From: an uncultured Lysobacteraceae bacterium
GTDB lineage: Bacteria > Pseudomonadota > Gammaproteobacteria > Xanthomonadales > Xanthomonadaceae
DNA length: 15,837 bases
Assembly: GCA_946886995.1 (NCBI GenBank)
Contig: CAMPJU010000007.1
Span: forward strand, 1-15,837
Direction: 5' to 3'
Under the pieces are notes generated by a model. It ran no database searches. It was not told where the DNA came from and saw only the letters and a program-made list of their open reading frames with translations. Shown one piece after another: positions 7,352-14,008 of the stretch; the stretch's first letter is position 1; every line of letters starts with the position of its first letter. Made by a program: the position numbers and the translations under genes.

Positions 7352-8580
7352 TCCCCGGAGGGCAGGTCGAGCGGCACCGGGCGCCCTTCGCGGAACGTCG
7401 ACCAGGTCGGCGTGCGCAGGACGTTGCCTTCCTGGTCGATGCGCAGGCGACCGGTCGCGCCTTGCAGCGCGCCCTCGCGTGCGCCGGCAGCGACCGATGG
7501 ATATGCCGTGACCAGCCACGCGTCGTGGCCGAACGCGAACAGGCGCGCGGCCGGGCCGCGTGCCGTGGGCAGCTGCTCGCCGAGTGCGGTGGCGGGCGGC
7601 AGGCCGGGCAGCCCGCGCACGCTCCACGTCTCGGTCGGGAAGACGATCCCGTCGAGGGTCGCGTCCCGCATCGGGTCGCCTGTGCCAAGCGTGATCTGCG
7701 AGGTCGCGACGATCGGTCGCGCCGACAGCCCGGCCACTTGGAGCTGCGCCGCCAGCAGGTGCGCCCGGCTGCCACGCACCGCGAAGAAGACGGCGTCGAT
7801 GGGAGTTCCCGCCGCCACCGCCGCCGCGGACGCCGCGTCCACCTGCAATGCGGTGGCGGCGGAGTCGTCGGTGACGCCCACGACCTGGAACACCTTCGCG
7901 CCCGTGGCGGAGAGGCGGTCGGTGAACGTGCCCACCGAGCGGCGCATGCTGTCGTCGGTGCCCTGCAGCACCAGGACGTTGCGTGCGCCGCGCTCGAGCA
8001 GGTACTCCGCGGCGGCGATGCCTTCGTCCTCCGGCGACAGCGAGAAACCGGCGTGGCCCGGCGGTGGCGACAGGTCGCCGCGATTGAGAGCGAGCGTGGG
8101 CACCGCGAGCGATCCGCTGGAGAACAGCGCGTCGACCTGGTCGCGCCCCAGCGGCCCGACGACGAACGCATTGCCATCGGCGACCGCCTGCCCGTAGGCG
8201 GCGACGGCGCCCGCGGCTTCGGTGTCGTAGAACCGGACCTCGGGCCGTGCGCGCGTCTCGGCGTAGTAGCCGGCCAGGAAACCGTCGCGCACGGGCGCGG
8301 CCGCGCGGGCCAGCTGCCCGGACAGCGGCAGGAGCAGGCCGATGCTGGTCGGCGGCTGGTAGCCGTCCGCCTGCGCGGGCAGCCGGGTGGTGTCGTCGAA
8401 GTGCCAGCGGCCGTCGTCGACCGGCGCGGGCCTTCCCGGTGATGGCGTCGTCCGCGGGTCCTGCGAGGGCACCGGACGCGGTGCCTCGGTGACCCGCACG
8501 GTCGCGCAACCGGCCATGCCCAGGGCGCCGGCAAGCAATGCGGCGGCAGCGGATTTCAACGGCGACGTCCTCTTCTGCAT
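7348..8580 (-). CDS. LpoA/LppC-like penicillin-binding protein activator lipoprotein, short form
   Basis: The 410-residue product is a predicted lipoprotein. It has a basic start (MQKRTSPLK), a hydrophobic run (10-24) and a lipobox MAGC with the modified cysteine at C25. Ala at +2 suggests outer-membrane sorting. A Pro/Thr-rich linker (about 30-60) leads into a periplasmic-binding-protein-like domain beginning at [10 protein letters not shown] (79-88) and running to near the end, with blocks such as [14 protein letters not shown] and PTLALNRGD. This resembles the C-terminal domain of LpoA, the outer-membrane activator of PBP1A. The N-terminal TPR-like domain of E. coli LpoA (678 residues in all) is absent. 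I chose the ATG at 8580 because it directly precedes the signal peptide; the upstream 63 codons look non-coding and run into rsmI. Position next to yraN and divergent from rsmI supports the family. The activator role is inference. Confidence 0.87.
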   Translation of the reverse strand: MQKRTSPLKSAAAALLAGALGMAGCATVRVTEAPRPVPSQDPRTTPSPGRPAPVDDGRWHFDDTTRLPAQADGYQPPTSIGLLLPLSGQLARAAAPVRDGFLAGYYAETRARPEVRFYDTEAAGAVAAYGQAVADGNAFVVGPLGRDQVDALFSSGSLAVPTLALNRGDLSPPPGHAGFSLSPEDEGIAAAEYLLERGARNVLVLQGTDDSMRRSVGTFTDRLSATGAKVFQVVGVTDDSAATALQVDAASAAAVAAGTPIDAVFFAVRGSRAHLLAAQLQVAGLSARPIVATSQITLGTGDPMRDATLDGIVFPTETWSVRGLPGLPPATALGEQLPTARGPAARLFAFGHDAWLVTAYPSVAAGAREGALQGATGRLRIDQEGNVLRTPTWSTFREGRPVPLDLPSGE

Positions 8581-8629
8581 GGTCTTCGGCTTCGTCCTGT
8601 ACCGTATCGATTCTAACCACCGGACGGTC
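8581..8629. promoter_or_regulatory. Divergent promoter region between lpoA-like gene and rsmI
   Basis: These 49 nt must hold, or overlap, the start signals of both divergent transcripts unless promoters lie in the coding regions. On the - strand a good -10-like hexamer TAGAAT lies at 8615-8610, about 30 nt before the lipoprotein ATG. On the + strand TATCGA at 8605-8610 could serve rsmI. I do not see a convincing -35 for either. The two hexamers are nearly superimposed, which would make the two promoters compete. Assignment is tentative. Confidence 0.3.
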
Positions 8630-9478
8630 ATGGATCCCTCACCCCCCGACGCCGGTGCAACGCCCGGCACCCTGTTCGTGGTCGCCACGCCGATCGGCAA
8701 CCTGGGCGACCTGTCGGCGCGTGCGCGGGAGACGCTCGGCGCGGTCGCGGCGATCTGCGCCGAGGACACGCGGCGGACGCGGCAACTGCTCGCCTACTTC
8801 GGGATCGATCGCCCGCTGCTCGCGCTGCACGAGCACAACGAGGACGCCATGGCGACGCGGCTGGTCGCACGCCTGGCCGCCGGTGAATCGCTGGCGCTGG
8901 TGTCCGATGCCGGCACGCCGCTGATCAGCGATCCCGGATTCCGGCTGGTCCGCGCGGCGCGTGCAGCGGGCCTCCGCGTGTCGCCGGTCCCCGGACCCAG
9001 CGCCGCGATCGCCGCGCTGAGCGTGGCCGGGCTGGCCCCGGACCGTTTCGCCTTCGAGGGCTTCCTGCCTGCGAAGGGCAACGCGCGTCGCGACCGGTTG
9101 CAGCGCCTGGCGGGAGAGCCGCGCACGCTCGTCTTCTACGAGTCCTCGCATCGCGTCGAGGCGGCGCTCGCGGACCTGGCCGAAGCGTTCGGGGAAGACC
9201 GGCCTGCCGTGGTCGCGCGGGAACTGACCAAGCTGTTCGAAACCGTCCTGGATGGCACGCTCGGGGAATTGCGCGACCGGGTGGCGGCCGATCCGGACCA
9301 GCGTCGCGGCGAATTCGTACTCGTGGTGCAGGGCGCTGCCGACGAGACGGCCGCGCGCCTGGCCGAAGGCCGGCGCCTGTATGCCCGACTGGGCGAGCAC
9401 CTGCCACCTTCCACCGCGGCCAAGCTGGCGGCCGAGCTCAGCGGCGCCCCCCGCAAGGCCCTCTACGGCAGCGATTAA
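8630..9478 (+). CDS. rsmI: 16S rRNA (cytidine(1402)-2'-O)-methyltransferase RsmI
   Basis: RsmI uses S-adenosylmethionine to methylate the ribose 2'-OH of C1402 in 16S rRNA, at the ribosomal decoding centre. The 282-residue product has the tetrapyrrole-methylase-type fold with family blocks [16 protein letters not shown] near residues 17-32, [17 protein letters not shown], the SAM-binding [14 protein letters not shown], and [16 protein letters not shown], then the [11 protein letters not shown] segment. Length is normal. The frame stays open upstream to 8387, but that part is the shadow of the divergent lipoprotein gene; the ATG at 8630 gives the usual short leader before the first strand. Interestingly its partner methylase for the same nucleotide, RsmH (N4 of C1402), is encoded 1.5 kb downstream in the same window. 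The RNase P RNA gene starts about 22 nt after the stop. Confidence 0.96.
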   Translation: MDPSPPDAGATPGTLFVVATPIGNLGDLSARARETLGAVAAICAEDTRRTRQLLAYFGIDRPLLALHEHNEDAMATRLVARLAAGESLALVSDAGTPLISDPGFRLVRAARAAGLRVSPVPGPSAAIAALSVAGLAPDRFAFEGFLPAKGNARRDRLQRLAGEPRTLVFYESSHRVEAALADLAEAFGEDRPAVVARELTKLFETVLDGTLGELRDRVAADPDQRRGEFVLVVQGAADETAARLAEGRRLYARLGEHLPPSTAAKLAAELSGAPRKALYGSD

Positions 9479-9490
9479 TCCCCCGCGTGC

Positions 9491-9496
9491 CACAAT
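9491..9496 (+). promoter_or_regulatory. Candidate -10 hexamer for rnpB
   Basis: CACAAT at 9491-9496 (4 of 6 to TATAAT) ends 4 nt before the predicted 5' end of the RNase P RNA. No convincing -35 is visible about 17 nt upstream, where the rsmI 3' end lies. Read-through from rsmI plus processing is the alternative. Confidence 0.3.
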
Positions 9497-9500
9497 GCGC

Positions 9501-9857
9501 GTGGCGGAGTCGGCCAGGCAGTCGCGTCACCTTTTCGGAGGTGCCGAGGAAAGTCCGGGCTCCACAGGGCACGGTGCCAGGTAACGCCTGGGCGGCGCGA
9601 GCCGACGGAAAGTGCAACAGAAAGATACCGCCGATGGCCCGCAAGGGCACAGGCAAGGGTGAAATGGTGCGGTAAGAGCGCACCGCGAGCCTGGCAACAG
9701 GCCGGCACGGCAAACCCCACCGGGAGCAAGGCCAAATAGGGACCCCATGACGTTGCCCGCGTCGGGTCCGGGTAGGCTGCTCGAGCGTATCGGTGACGAT
9801 GCGCCTAGAGGAATGACTGTCCTAGACAGAACCCGGCTTATCGGCCGGCTCCGCCAC
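9501..9857 (+). ncRNA. rnpB: RNase P RNA, bacterial type A
   Basis: This is the catalytic RNA subunit of RNase P, which cleaves 5' leaders from tRNA precursors. It is recognised by conserved segments in the right order, closely matching E. coli M1 RNA. GAGGAAAGTCCGGGCTCC begins near 9546 (P4 5' strand), then GTGCCAGGTAACGCCTGG, AAAGTGCAACAGAAAG and GCCGATGGCCCGCAAG. These are followed by GGTGCGGTAAGAGCGCACC, GGAGCAAGGCCAAATAGGG, GGGTAGGCTGCTCGAG, and the 3' segment AGACAGAACCCGGCTTATCG near 9824-9842. The ends are set by the terminal P1 helix: GTGGCGGAG at 9501-9509 pairs with CTCCGCCAC at 9849-9857, and the next bases continue the pairing with one G-U. The stem GGACCC/GGGTCC with an inner GACG/CGTC fits P16-P17 of type A. 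Ends are good to a few nt. The 3' end overlaps a convergent protein gene. Confidence 0.97.
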
Positions 9858-10211
9858 TTTGTTCCTTGCCTCGGCCGCCGCCTGTCGTTCGGCTTCCGCC
9901 ACGGCCCGGGCGGCCAGGATGCGGGCAACCACTTCCCCGTCCGAAGGCTCGATCTGGTGGGGCCAGGTGTCGATCAGCATCCCGCAGGGCGTCAGTTCCA
10001 GGCCCAGCAGCGTGCGGACATGGGAGCCCTCTTCCGCCACGCCGAACAGGTTGGCCATGTGGCCGCATTCCGCCAGCCGCTCTTCCATGAATGCCCGGGT
10101 CACCAGCATGCCGCGCGTCGCGTTGGCCATGGCGAACCCGAGCCCGAGGCCCGCGGCAAACAGCACCAGTCCAACGCCGCCCGCCAGGCCGAATGCTTTC
10201 CACCTTGTCAT
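9822..10211 (-). CDS. Small predicted membrane-anchored protein, function unknown
   Basis: I do not recognise a family for this 129-residue product. Residues 6-28 (start MTRWKAFGLAGG, then a Gly/Leu/Ala-rich run) form one transmembrane segment or uncleaved signal anchor. The rest (30-129) is soluble and probably periplasmic, with two cysteines (C49, C76). A central block reads HMANLFGVAEEG...LLGLELTPCGMLIDTWP, and an Ala/Glu/Arg-rich helix (about 95-120) is likely coiled. The ATG at 10211 is preceded on its strand by AGGTAGGTGAA, a good Shine-Dalgarno; an in-frame upstream ATG at 10307 gives an extension with no such signal. A -10-like TAAGAT (10246-10241) lies about 30 nt upstream. The last 12 codons are read from the antisense strand of the conserved rnpB 3' end. 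Codon usage looks like a real gene, but expression is unproven. Confidence 0.7.
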   Translation of the reverse strand: MTRWKAFGLAGGVGLVLFAAGLGLGFAMANATRGMLVTRAFMEERLAECGHMANLFGVAEEGSHVRTLLGLELTPCGMLIDTWPHQIEPSDGEVVARILAARAVAEAERQAAAEARNKVAEPADKPGSV

Positions 10212-10334
10212 TTCACCTACCTCACCTGGCACCTCCGCGCATCTTAGGCGGGGTTGTTGCACCGCAGCAGCCCGGGGCGGGTACGCGCGGCCGACGCCGC
10301 CGGTCACCCCTTCACAAGGCGTTGATCTCAGAAA

Positions 10335-10363
10335 TTGAGACGAATCAGGGCTTAGTGGATAAG
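10335..10363 (+). promoter_or_regulatory. Possible upstream promoter of the mra/dcw cluster
   Basis: TTGAGA (10335-10340, 5 of 6 to the -35 consensus) is followed after exactly 17 nt by GATAAG (10358-10363, 4 of 6 to the -10 consensus). It would start transcription near 10370, upstream of the hairpin at 10402-10423. The -35 overlaps the right half of a TCTCA/TGAGA dyad. It is weaker than the downstream candidate. Confidence 0.3.
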
Positions 10364-10401
10364 TCTTGAACCAGACTCTGAAGTTCGTCGCAACTCATTG
10401 A

Positions 10402-10423
10402 CCGGCAAACAAAAATTGCCCGG
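10402..10423 (+). repeat. Hairpin immediately upstream of the mra promoter
   Basis: CCGGCAA (10402-10408) and TTGCCCGG (10416-10423) form a 7-bp stem with one bulged C and an A-rich 7-nt loop (10409-10415). It ends 8 nt before the TTGACA element. Read on the - strand the stem is followed by no long U tract; on the + strand it is followed by AAAAGTTG. It may be a terminator for upstream + transcripts, a protein-binding dyad, or chance. Confidence 0.35.
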
Positions 10424-10431
10424 AAAAGTTG

Positions 10432-10461
10432 TTGACAACCCTGTGGGCTGACTCCTAATGT
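10432..10461 (+). promoter_or_regulatory. Candidate main promoter of the mraZ-dcw cluster
   Basis: A perfect -35 hexamer TTGACA lies at 10432-10437. The best -10 candidates are TAATGT at 10456-10461 (18-nt spacer, keeps the strongly conserved first, second and last positions) or CCTAAT at 10454-10459 (16-nt spacer). Transcription would begin near 10466, giving a leader of about 80 nt before mraZ. The phased MraZ-like boxes begin at the -10 and continue into the leader, so MraZ bound there would block initiation or early elongation. Confidence 0.55.
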
Positions 10462-10505
10462 GGCGGCACGTGGGAAATCCGGGGGAATCCGGGGATTCCG
10501 TGGCT
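10461..10505 (+). promoter_or_regulatory. Candidate MraZ operator: five TGGGN-like boxes with 10-bp period
   Basis: Boxes occur at strict 10-bp steps: TGGCG (10461), TGGGA (10471), GGGGG (10481), GGGGA (10491) and TGGCT (10501). MraZ of other bacteria binds direct repeats of TGGGN separated by 5 nt, that is, one box per helical turn, in front of its own gene; this arrangement matches that spacing. Only one box is a perfect TGGGN, and the others carry one change. A dyad (GGAATC at 10484-10489, GATTCC at 10494-10499) is superimposed on the third and fourth boxes. The position between promoter and mraZ supports an autoregulatory role. Confidence 0.6.
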
Positions 10506-10546
10506 AGCGCGACCGGCGCAGACCTCCACACGGGCAGGCAGGGCGG

Positions 10547-10990
10547 ATGTTCCAGGGCGAGACCCTCATCACGATCGACGACAAGGGGCGGCTGGCGATC
10601 CCGACCGCCTACCGCGATCCCGTGGCGCGCGCCGGCAACCGCCTGGTCATCACCTACAACCCGTTCGAGGCCGGCTCCCTGTACCTGTATCCCGAGTCCG
10701 TCTGGGAAAAGGTCCGCGACCAGGTCAACAGCCTGCCGCGCACCCGGCGCACAAGTCGCACCTTCCAGCTGAAGCTGGTCGGCGCCGCGACGCCGGTCGA
10801 GCCGGACGCCAGCGGCCGCATCTCCATTCCCGCCAGCCACCGCAACGCCGTCGGCATCGACCGGCGCGCGGTGCTGCTGGGCATGGGCGACAAGTTCGAA
10901 CTGTGGAGCGAGCAGGCGCACCACGAACAGATCCGGCAGGTGCTTGCCGACGAGGATCTGGGCGAGGAGCTGCTCGACCTGCAGCTGTGA
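10547..10990 (+). CDS. mraZ: Division/cell wall cluster transcriptional repressor MraZ
   Basis: MraZ is a ring-forming DNA-binding protein of the AbrB-like swapped-hairpin class that represses its own dcw cluster. The 147-residue product has two tandem SpoVT-AbrB repeats. The first begins [23 protein letters not shown] (the DxKGR signature at residues 12-16). The second, near residues 82-105, carries the matching [13 protein letters not shown]. Both repeats keep the basic residue of the DNA-binding loop. The ATG at 10547 is preceded by GGCAGGGCGG, a usable Shine-Dalgarno, and MF at the start is typical of the family. Its likely binding sites lie 40-90 nt upstream. The stop overlaps the rsmH start by 4 nt (GTGA). 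Confidence 0.96.
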   Translation: MFQGETLITIDDKGRLAIPTAYRDPVARAGNRLVITYNPFEAGSLYLYPESVWEKVRDQVNSLPRTRRTSRTFQLKLVGAATPVEPDASGRISIPASHRNAVGIDRRAVLLGMGDKFELWSEQAHHEQIRQVLADEDLGEELLDLQL

Positions 10991-11943
10991 CGACAGCGGA
11001 CCGGCGCGACCGGTCCGCCGACACGCCGGCGATCCACTTGCCGGTGATGCTCGCGGAGGCAGTGGAAGGCCTGCGCGTGTTGCCCGGCGGCACGTACCTG
11101 GACGGGACGTTCGGGCGTGGCGGACATGCACGGGACGTGCTGGAACGACTCGGCCCCGGAGGCCGGCTGCTGCTGATGGACAAGGACCCCGAGGCGATCG
11201 AAGTGGCCACCCGCGCATTCGGCGAGGATCCGCGCGTCGCCATCCGCCAGGGCAGTTTCGCCGAGCTTGGGCACTGGGACGCCGTGCGCGATGGCCTCGA
11301 CGGCGTGCTGCTCGACCTCGGCGTCTCCTCGCCGCAACTCGATGTTGCCGGGCGCGGGTTCTCGTTCGGCAAGGACGGCCCGCTCGACATGCGGATGGAC
11401 CCCGGCTCCGGCGAGTCCGCGGCCGCGTGGCTGGCACGCGCCGACGAGCGCGAGATCGCCGATGTGCTGTGGACGCTCGGCGAAGAGCGCATGTCGCGGC
11501 GCATCGCCCGCGCGATCGTCGCGCGCCGCGCGGAACAGCCATTCGAACGCACCGCGGACCTCGCCGCGCTCGTGGCGTCGGTGGTACCGCGCGGCGAAGG
11601 CCGGATCCATCCGGCCACGCGCACCTTCCAGGCCATCCGCATCCACGTGAACCGCGAACTGGATGATCTGCACGCAGGGCTCGACGCCGCGCACGATGCA
11701 TTGCGTCCGGGCGGGCGGCTGGTGGTGATCAGCTTCCATTCGCTCGAGGACCGGATCGCCAAGCAATTCATCGCCCGGCACGCGAAGGCGCCGCCCACCA
11801 ACCGGCGGATGCCCGTGGTCGAACCGTTCACGCCGACGCTGCGCGCGCTCGGCGGCGCGGTGAAGGCGGGCGACGCGGAGCTGCAGGCCAACCCCCGCGC
11901 ACGCAGCGCGGTGCTGCGCATCGCCGAGCGGGTGGGGCCATGA
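10987..11943 (+). CDS. rsmH: 16S rRNA (cytosine(1402)-N4)-methyltransferase RsmH
   Basis: RsmH (MraW) methylates N4 of C1402 in 16S rRNA using S-adenosylmethionine. From the GTG start the product has 318 residues, the normal length. Visible family blocks are [13 protein letters not shown] (17-29), the SAM-binding [11 protein letters not shown] (38-48), [52 protein letters not shown] and [11 protein letters not shown]. There is no ATG near the right place. The GTG at 10987 overlaps the mraZ stop by 4 nt (GTGA) and gives the expected short leader; the frame is open upstream, but only as a shadow of mraZ. The stop overlaps ftsL (ATGA). RsmI, which modifies the same nucleotide, is encoded upstream in this window. 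Confidence 0.96.
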   Translation: MTTADRRDRSADTPAIHLPVMLAEAVEGLRVLPGGTYLDGTFGRGGHARDVLERLGPGGRLLLMDKDPEAIEVATRAFGEDPRVAIRQGSFAELGHWDAVRDGLDGVLLDLGVSSPQLDVAGRGFSFGKDGPLDMRMDPGSGESAAAWLARADEREIADVLWTLGEERMSRRIARAIVARRAEQPFERTADLAALVASVVPRGEGRIHPATRTFQAIRIHVNRELDDLHAGLDAAHDALRPGGRLVVISFHSLEDRIAKQFIARHAKAPPTNRRMPVVEPFTPTLRALGGAVKAGDAELQANPRARSAVLRIAERVGP

Positions 11944-12206
11944 ACGTCCGGCTGCTCCTCGTCGTGCTGGTGGTCGCGAACGTCGCGTCCGCGATCGCCG
12001 TTGTCCACGCGCGGCACCTGCACCGACAGGCGTTCGCCACGCTCACCCGCCTGGAGCATGCGCGCGACGAACTGGAGATCGGCTTCGGCCGGCTGCAGCT
12101 CGAGCAGGCGACATGGGCGGAGAGCAACCGGATCGACCAGGTCGCGCGCAACCGCCTCGGGATGAAGTTCCCGGAGGGCGACGAAACCGTGGTGGTGCGT
12201 CCATGA
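11940..12206 (+). CDS. ftsL: Cell division protein FtsL
   Basis: FtsL is a small bitopic membrane protein that with FtsB and FtsQ activates the septal FtsW-FtsI peptidoglycan synthase. The 88-residue product has a very short cytoplasmic start (MNVR), one transmembrane segment (about 5-23, Leu/Val/Ala rich), and a periplasmic coiled-coil region (about 28-65). The tail NRLGMKFP is the usual place where FtsL family members show a conserved L-x-M-x-x-P stretch. The sequence family is poorly conserved, but size, topology and position between rsmH and ftsI make the call secure. It overlaps both neighbours by 4 nt (ATGA on each side). The cytoplasmic part is much shorter than in E. coli FtsL (121 residues). 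Confidence 0.92.
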   Translation: MNVRLLLVVLVVANVASAIAVVHARHLHRQAFATLTRLEHARDELEIGFGRLQLEQATWAESNRIDQVARNRLGMKFPEGDETVVVRP

Positions 12207-14008
12207 GCCCGCGCCAGCCGCGCCGCAAGGCCGCGCCGAAGCCGCGCAACCGCGCGCCGTTCAGCCTGCGTGGTCGCCTGTCGCTGGTCGGCGGTGCGCT
12301 GGCGCTCTGTTCGCTGGCGCTGGTCGTGCGCGCGGTCGAACTGCAGCTGGTCGACGACGACTTCTACCGCCAGCAGGGCGACGCCCGCTTCCTGCGCGAG
12401 ATCCCGATCCCCACGTCGCGCGGCATGATCACCGACCGCAACGGCGAACCGCTGGCGGTGTCGTCGCCGGTCGAGTCGGTGTGGGCCAACCCGCAGGAAC
12501 TGCTGAAGGCCACCGACCGCCTGCCGGAACTGGCGGGTGCGCTCGGCGTGCCGCACGACCACCTGCTGCGACGGCTGTCGCAACGTGCCGACAAGGAGTT
12601 CGTCTACCTCAAGCGGCGCATGAACCCCGACGAAGCGCGCGCGATCCTCGACCTCGGCATCCCCGGCGTCGCGTCGCAGCGTGAATTCCGCCGCTTCTAC
12701 CCGCAGGGCGAGGCGCTGGCACACGTGCTGGGCTTCACCAACATCGACGACTTCGGCCAGGAAGGGCTGGAGCTCGCGTTCGACGAATGGCTGCGGGGCG
12801 AGCCGGGCACGAAGAAGGTGATCCGCGACCGGCACGGGCGGATCGTGGAGAACGTCGACCTGGTCGAACCCGCCGAGCCCGGCCGCGACCTGGTGCTCAC
12901 CATCGATCGCCGGATCCAGTACCTGGCGTTCCGCGAACTGCGCCGCGCATTGCTGGAGTCCGGTGCCAGCAGCGGGTCGGTGGTGGTGCTCGACGTCGAA
13001 ACCGGCGGCGTGCTGGCCATGGCCAACCTCCCCAGCTACAACCCCAACGACCTGGATGGCGGTGACCGGGACGCGCGACGCAACCGCGCCGTCACGGACG
13101 TCGTCGAGCCGGGCTCGACCATGAAACCGATCACCATCGCGGCGGCGCTGGCCAGCGGCATCGTGACGCCGACGACCATCGTCGACACGTCCCCGGGCTA
13201 CATGGCCAACGGACGGTTCACGATCAACGACTACCGCAACTACGGCGCGCTGACCGTCGCCGGCGTCATCACCAAGAGCTCGAACGTCGGCGCGGCCAAG
13301 CTGGCGAAGCAGCTGGACGACGACTTCTTCCACGAGTTCGTCGGCCGCTTCGGCTATGGCGACAAGCCGGGCAGCGGCTTTCCCGGCGAGGCCGCCGGGG
13401 TGCTCGCCGAGCCGGCGCAATGGAGCGGCACCACCAAGGCCACGATGTCGTATGGCTACGGGCTGTCGGCGACGCCGCTCCAGGTCGCGGTGGCCTACGC
13501 GGCACTCGCCAACGGCGGACGCCTGGTGACGCCCACCTTCGTGCAGGGCCAGCAGGGCGAGGGCGAGCGGATCCTTGACGAGCGCATCGCCGACGACGTG
13601 CTGGCGATGATGCAGACCGTGACCGAACCGGGCGGTACCGCCACCGGCGCGGCGATCCTGGGCTACCACGTCGCGGGCAAGACAGGCACCGCGCGCAAGT
13701 ACAGCCCGGTCGGGGGCTATTCGCGCGAGTACATCTCGCTGTTCGCCGGCGTCGTGCCGGTCGAGCACCCGCGCTTCTCCATGGTCGTGGTGATCAACGA
13801 GCCGGATGCGTCGAAGGGCTACGGCTACGGCGGCGGCGCGGTGGCCGCGCCCGTGTTCCGGGACGTCATGGCCGGGACGCTGCGATTGATGGACGTGCCG
13901 CCCGACGACATCGAGACCTGGCTGGCGGCGCAGGCGAAGGCGCAGGCGGCAGAGCCCGCGCCCGCGCCGGCAACGGCGTCGTCCTCCCCGGCCGGAGCCG
14001 CGCCATGA
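12203..14008 (+). CDS. ftsI: Septal peptidoglycan transpeptidase FtsI (PBP3)
   Basis: FtsI is the class B penicillin-binding protein that crosslinks septal peptidoglycan in complex with FtsW. The 601-residue product has a basic cytoplasmic start, a transmembrane anchor at about 27-47, a dimerisation/pedestal domain with [19 protein letters not shown], and a transpeptidase domain. The three active-site motifs are complete: STMK with the catalytic S305 and K308, SSN at 359-361, and KTGT at 493-496, almost the same numbering as in E. coli. [18 protein letters not shown] near the end is also typical. The last 30 or so residues are an Ala/Pro-rich periplasmic tail. The ATG at 12203 overlaps the ftsL stop (ATGA), and the stop overlaps murE (ATGA). 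It would be a target of beta-lactams such as aztreonam. Confidence 0.97.
   Translation: MSPRQPRRKAAPKPRNRAPFSLRGRLSLVGGALALCSLALVVRAVELQLVDDDFYRQQGDARFLREIPIPTSRGMITDRNGEPLAVSSPVESVWANPQELLKATDRLPELAGALGVPHDHLLRRLSQRADKEFVYLKRRMNPDEARAILDLGIPGVASQREFRRFYPQGEALAHVLGFTNIDDFGQEGLELAFDEWLRGEPGTKKVIRDRHGRIVENVDLVEPAEPGRDLVLTIDRRIQYLAFRELRRALLESGASSGSVVVLDVETGGVLAMANLPSYNPNDLDGGDRDARRNRAVTDVVEPGSTMKPITIAAALASGIVTPTTIVDTSPGYMANGRFTINDYRNYGALTVAGVITKSSNVGAAKLAKQLDDDFFHEFVGRFGYGDKPGSGFPGEAAGVLAEPAQWSGTTKATMSYGYGLSATPLQVAVAYAALANGGRLVTPTFVQGQQGEGERILDERIADDVLAMMQTVTEPGGTATGAAILGYHVAGKTGTARKYSPVGGYSREYISLFAGVVPVEHPRFSMVVVINEPDASKGYGYGGGAVAAPVFRDVMAGTLRLMDVPPDDIETWLAAQAKAQAAEPAPAPATASSSPAGAAP

Larger units (their letters stand above)
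10212..10546. other. Intergenic control region upstream of mraZ
   Basis: This 335-nt gap separates the divergent small membrane protein gene and mraZ and is the only long gene-free stretch. The left part (10212-10315) is GC-rich. The part from about 10316 to 10440 is clearly richer in A and T than the rest of the window. It holds two short inverted repeats (TCTCA/TGAGA at 10326-10340 and AGTCT/AGACT at 10362-10377), a larger hairpin, two promoter-like pairs and the phased MraZ-like boxes listed separately. No small ORF with a ribosome binding site is apparent. Confidence 0.7.

Noticed and set aside
8387..8629. N-terminal extension of rsmI
   Set aside because: It is the reverse of the lipoprotein gene's 5' end and its residues do not resemble RsmI.
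8581..8769. N-terminal extension of the lipoprotein gene on the - strand by 63 codons
   Set aside because: The extension overlaps rsmI and would bury the signal peptide and lipobox inside the protein; the ATG at 8580 is much better.
9438..9735. Small open frames on both strands across rnpB
   Set aside because: The region encodes the structured RNase P RNA with conserved segments throughout; translations have no recognisable features.
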